A DNA stretch of 7,979 bases, from contig DASYAN010000208.1 in the NCBI GenBank assembly GCA_036501345.1, positions 1-7,979 on the forward strand, in the 5' to 3' direction. The notes beneath the pieces are model-generated. The model saw only the letters and a program-made list of their open reading frames with translations, was not told the DNA's origin and made no database searches. Source of the stretch: DASYAN01 sp036501345 (lineage in GTDB: Bacteria > Chloroflexota > Ktedonobacteria > Ktedonobacterales > Ktedonobacteraceae). The translations under genes were made by a program, and so were the position numbers. This document shows positions 6,826 to 7,979 of the stretch, piece by piece (the first letter of the stretch is position 1; each line of letters opens with the position of its first letter).

Positions 6826-7023
6826 ATGACCTCAACTTTGACGACTGCCTGGACACAACAGGCAGCCTTGGGTGCCTTAGATCGCTGCCAGTGGTCAGTT
6901 TTCCCCCTCAATGAAGACAAACGACTCCTGCTTCAAGAGAAACCGAATAGTTTCAAGTTTCGCTTTGGAGTTGAGTTGAAGAAGCATGTCAATGAATGCT
7001 TCGGTGAGAACATCTTCATTTGA
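6826..7023 (+). pseudogene. Truncated primase-polymerase-like protein, N-terminal piece
   Basis: A 65-residue reading frame. Its first third, QAALGALDRCQWSVFPLNED then KR, resembles the N-terminus of bifunctional primase-polymerase (Prim-Pol) proteins of plasmids and integrated elements, where an 'AL..A..GW.VFPL....KRP' pattern opens the domain. The catalytic acidic and histidine residues of Prim-Pol should follow but are absent. Instead the text jumps to a basic segment with RFGVELKKHVNECFGEN, which reads like the C-terminal DNA-binding end of such a protein. I infer a large in-frame internal deletion near residue 34. The frame stops at 7021-7023 and the sense appears to continue in another frame from 7020. 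A good ribosome binding site remains. The assignment is by memory of family patterns, and the product is probably non-functional. Confidence 0.45.
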
Positions 7024-7078
7024 GGCGGGGCAAGAGAGTTTATATGAGAGCTGTCTTATTGCAGGTTAGTTTGAAGGG

Positions 7079-7181
7079 TGCCGAGGGTGTTTCAGTCAAT
7101 GTAGCAGTGAAAAAATTCCCATCAAATCAAAAGAGTGCCGAGGATGCCGAGGGTGTTTCAGTCAATCTGACAGTGAAAAAA
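7079..7181. repeat. 37-base direct repeat, two copies, 66-base period
   Basis: Copies at 7079-7115 and 7145-7181 share 34 of 37 bases. The three differences cluster at 7101-7104 and 7167-7170 (GTAG versus CTGA). The period is a multiple of three, so the copies encode AEGVSVN..VKK twice in the tail of the primase-like remnant. This points to a recent tandem duplication or a protein repeat. Confidence 0.85.
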
Positions 7182-7257
7182 GAAAGTCTCTTCAAAGAGA
7201 GTGTTCAAAAAAATGAATCTGAAATGGAGGGGCAGAACCCTCGGCACCCTCGGCATC
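7143..7257. repeat. 13-bp inverted repeat around an 89-base spacer
   Basis: GATGCCGAGGGTG at 7143-7155 is the exact reverse complement of 7245-7257. The right side also carries CCCTCGGCA twice in tandem (7238-7246, 7247-7255). It overlaps the second direct-repeat copy and ends 32 bases before the stop of the frame. Confidence 0.7.
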
Positions 7258-7273
7258 ACAAGGAGAAAGAACA

Positions 7274-7456
7274 CTATAAATCGCCCTGAGAAGCTGGTTC
7301 AGCCCATTGAGAATAGTGCCAAAGGTCTAATTGAATCCTCGGCCTCACTTTAACCTGTTGTCCCGTCGTATGTATCCAATGATCAGACTGTTTAAGTACA
7401 TAATAGCCGGAAAAAAGCATCTTCTGAAGTACTTGGCTCAGGGGGTGAGGAATGGA
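7274..7456 (-). pseudogene. Possible minus-strand coding remnant
   Basis: Read on the minus strand, about 61 codons without a stop give SIPHPLSQVLQKMLFSGYY, then VLKQSDHWIHTTGQQVKVRP and RIQLDLW before a TAG at 7276-7274. The mix of aromatic, basic and hydrophobic residues looks like genuine protein, unlike the Leu/Ile-rich continuation of the same frame opposite the acidic gene at 7471, which is clearly antisense. An ATG exists at 7420-7418 (48 residues) but without a clear ribosome binding site. I do not recognise the family. It may be a 3' fragment of a gene cut off on its upstream side, or chance. Confidence 0.25.
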
Positions 7457-7470
7457 AGTAGTTTTACGAT

Positions 7471-7701
7471 ATGACAGCAGCACAAACGTTACTGAAAAAT
7501 CTTCAAGGTCAAGAAGATCCAGATGAAGAGATGTCAAAAGAAGAATTAGAATGGCTAGGAGAATTAGATGAACTACTAGAAGATGATGACACGATACCTT
7601 ATGATTGGGAGTTTTATGGGGAAGAAACCGATAATCCCTTCCCAGCTGAACTCTGGATTGGTACAACACTCTGTTGCGGACAACCATATTCAGAGCAATA
7701 G
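7471..7701 (+). CDS. Small acidic protein, apparently cut short by a TAG
   Basis: A 76-residue protein of unknown function. It is strongly acidic and helical in the first half (EELEWLGELDELLEDDDT at about 24-41), then rich in aromatics (IPYDWEFYGEE) and ends LWIGTTLCCGQPYSEQ. The ATG at 7471 is the only reasonable start because an in-frame TAG lies at 7459-7461. The ribosome binding site is weak (GGAAG, 7454-7458). After the TAG (7699-7701) the same frame stays protein-like for 25 more codons, including LFPEPDLGDQLWDVCLQCG, to a TGA at 7777-7779. The CCG before and CLQCG after the stop could together have formed a zinc ribbon (C68/C69 and C94/C97). The simplest reading is a nonsense mutation in a gene of about 102 residues. 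Family not recognised. Confidence 0.5.
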   Translation: MTAAQTLLKNLQGQEDPDEEMSKEELEWLGELDELLEDDDTIPYDWEFYGEETDNPFPAELWIGTTLCCGQPYSEQ

Positions 7702-7711
7702 TTTGGTCTTT

Positions 7712-7745
7712 TCCCAGAGCCAGATCTAGGTGACCAGCTCTGGGA
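7712..7745 (+). repeat. 9-bp hairpin just after the in-frame TAG
   Basis: TCCCAGAGC (7712-7720) pairs perfectly with GCTCTGGGA (7737-7745) around a 16-base loop. It begins 10 bases after the TAG at 7699-7701. No T-run follows, so it does not look like an intrinsic terminator. It lies within the reading frame that continues past the stop and reaches the possible ATG of the next small gene. Confidence 0.5.
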
Positions 7746-7912
7746 TGTCTGTCTCCAATGTGGCAGGGTCTGTGAATGATCGCTGGGAGCAGAAGCTTAA
7801 GGGGAGAGAGAGAATTGCTCAGCGTGGCAGAGAGAAGGAGAAGGATGCGAAGATCAGGAAAAAAGCACAAGAAGATGTAAGAGAGCTGATGAATCAGTTC
7901 TCAAGCTGGTGA
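7745..7912 (+). CDS. Small highly charged helical protein, unknown function
   Basis: A 55-residue protein from ATG 7745, dominated by Lys, Arg, Glu and Gln: NDRWEQKLKGRERIAQRGRE then KEKDAKIRKKAQEDVRELMN, closing QFSSW. It is predicted to be almost one long helix, possibly a coiled coil or a nucleic-acid- or protein-binding accessory peptide. The start is uncertain. ATG 7745 has no clear ribosome binding site, while GTG 7772 would give a 46-residue form with an 8-base overlap to the TGA at 7777-7779. It sits in the same direction as, and overlapping, the extended frame of the acidic gene, suggesting a pair translated together. I do not recognise a family. Confidence 0.45.
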   Translation: MSVSNVAGSVNDRWEQKLKGRERIAQRGREKEKDAKIRKKAQEDVRELMNQFSSW

Positions 7913-7922
7913 TACGGCAACA

Positions 7923-7979
7923 ATGAGCAAGGTTGTGGATCGGGTAGGTGTCCTCCTCGTCTCGTCTGTTGGAGTAAGG
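7923..7979 (+). CDS. Possible start of another gene (partial)
   Basis: An ATG at 7923, 10 bases after the preceding stop, opens a frame that runs to the window edge: MSKVVDRVGVLLVSSVGVR. The hydrophobic centre could be a membrane segment. There is no good ribosome binding site and only 19 codons are visible, so this is weak. Confidence 0.25.
   Translation, partial: MSKVVDRVGVLLVSSVGVR

Larger units (their letters stand above)
7020..7289 (+). pseudogene. C-terminal tail of the primase-like remnant, other frame
   Basis: A frame overlapping the previous piece by 4 bases. It begins RRGKRVYMRAVLLQ, which would follow naturally after GENIFI as a winged-helix-like end, then a low-complexity tail with two copies of AEGVSVN..VKK (22 residues apart) and a closing NPRHPRHH. 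If translated independently, the first ATG is 7044 with a weak AGAGAG-type site upstream, giving 81 residues. More likely a one-base change near 7020 split one ancestral gene into two frames. Ala/Glu/Gly-rich and Pro/Arg/His-rich tails of this kind occur at the ends of some large replication proteins I recall from Ktedonobacteria. No independent function can be assigned. Confidence 0.4.

Noticed and set aside
7020..7023. Programmed ribosomal frameshift joining the two primase-like pieces
   Set aside because: There is no slippery heptamer or downstream stimulatory structure at the junction, and the gene already shows an internal deletion, so a plain frameshift mutation is more likely.
7079..7257. 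CRISPR array
   Set aside because: There are only two repeat copies, both in frame within a peptide repeat, with a single 29-base gap and no further units.
7274..7870. A 198-codon open frame on the minus strand as one gene
   Set aside because: Its first two thirds are Leu/Ile/His-rich text antisense to the acidic gene at 7471 and the charged gene at 7745. Only the last roughly 61 codons look protein-like and are reported separately.

Overview
The window joins a complete heat-shock chaperone operon (about 36-6159) to a decayed, AT-richer accessory segment (about 6160-7979). The source is most likely a bacterium of the Chloroflexota, perhaps Ktedonobacteria-like. The reasons are the gene order dnaK - zinc-finger-less dnaJ - MerR/CbpM-HspR-type gene - clpB, moderate GC, and remnants that resemble large pentapeptide-repeat and primase-polymerase proteins I associate with that group. 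The taxonomic call is an inference from memory and was not checked.

Region 1 (1-6159), all on the + strand. dnaK (71-1963) is full length. A 252-base gap follows, holding a perfect 19-bp inverted repeat that looks like a mobile REP/REPIN- or MITE-type element. Then dnaJ/cbpA (2216-3238), a small MerR-fold chaperone modulator/regulator (3231-3554) and clpB (3544-6159) run as a block with 8- and 11-base overlaps, which suggests translational coupling. The four products form one protein-repair pathway. The J-protein delivers clients to DnaK, ClpB with DnaK/DnaJ threads aggregates apart, and the small protein either restrains the J-protein (CbpM-like) or represses the operon (HspR-like). No grpE lies inside the block, and I see no HAIR or CIRCE operator in the window.

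Region 2 (6160-7979) looks like a graveyard of accessory genes. Directly after clpB is a relic of a pentapeptide-repeat protein that keeps only its two ends (6184-6454). A stretch of 30% GC follows. Next comes a primase-polymerase-like gene also reduced to its N- and C-terminal ends and split by a frame change (6826-7289). Its tail carries 37-base direct repeats and a 13-bp inverted repeat. Beyond it are a possible minus-strand fragment (7274-7456), a small acidic protein whose cysteine-containing C-terminus continues in frame past a TAG (7471-7701, extended to 7779), a small charged helical protein (7745-7912) and possibly the start of one more gene (7923 to the edge).

The chaperone genes are certain. 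The accessory calls are tentative and rest on short, damaged sequence. I did not find a convincing new defence or other system. The most interesting features are the inverted-repeat element inside the chaperone operon, the two neighbouring genes with the same 'ends kept, middle lost' pattern, and the in-frame TAG followed by a hairpin.
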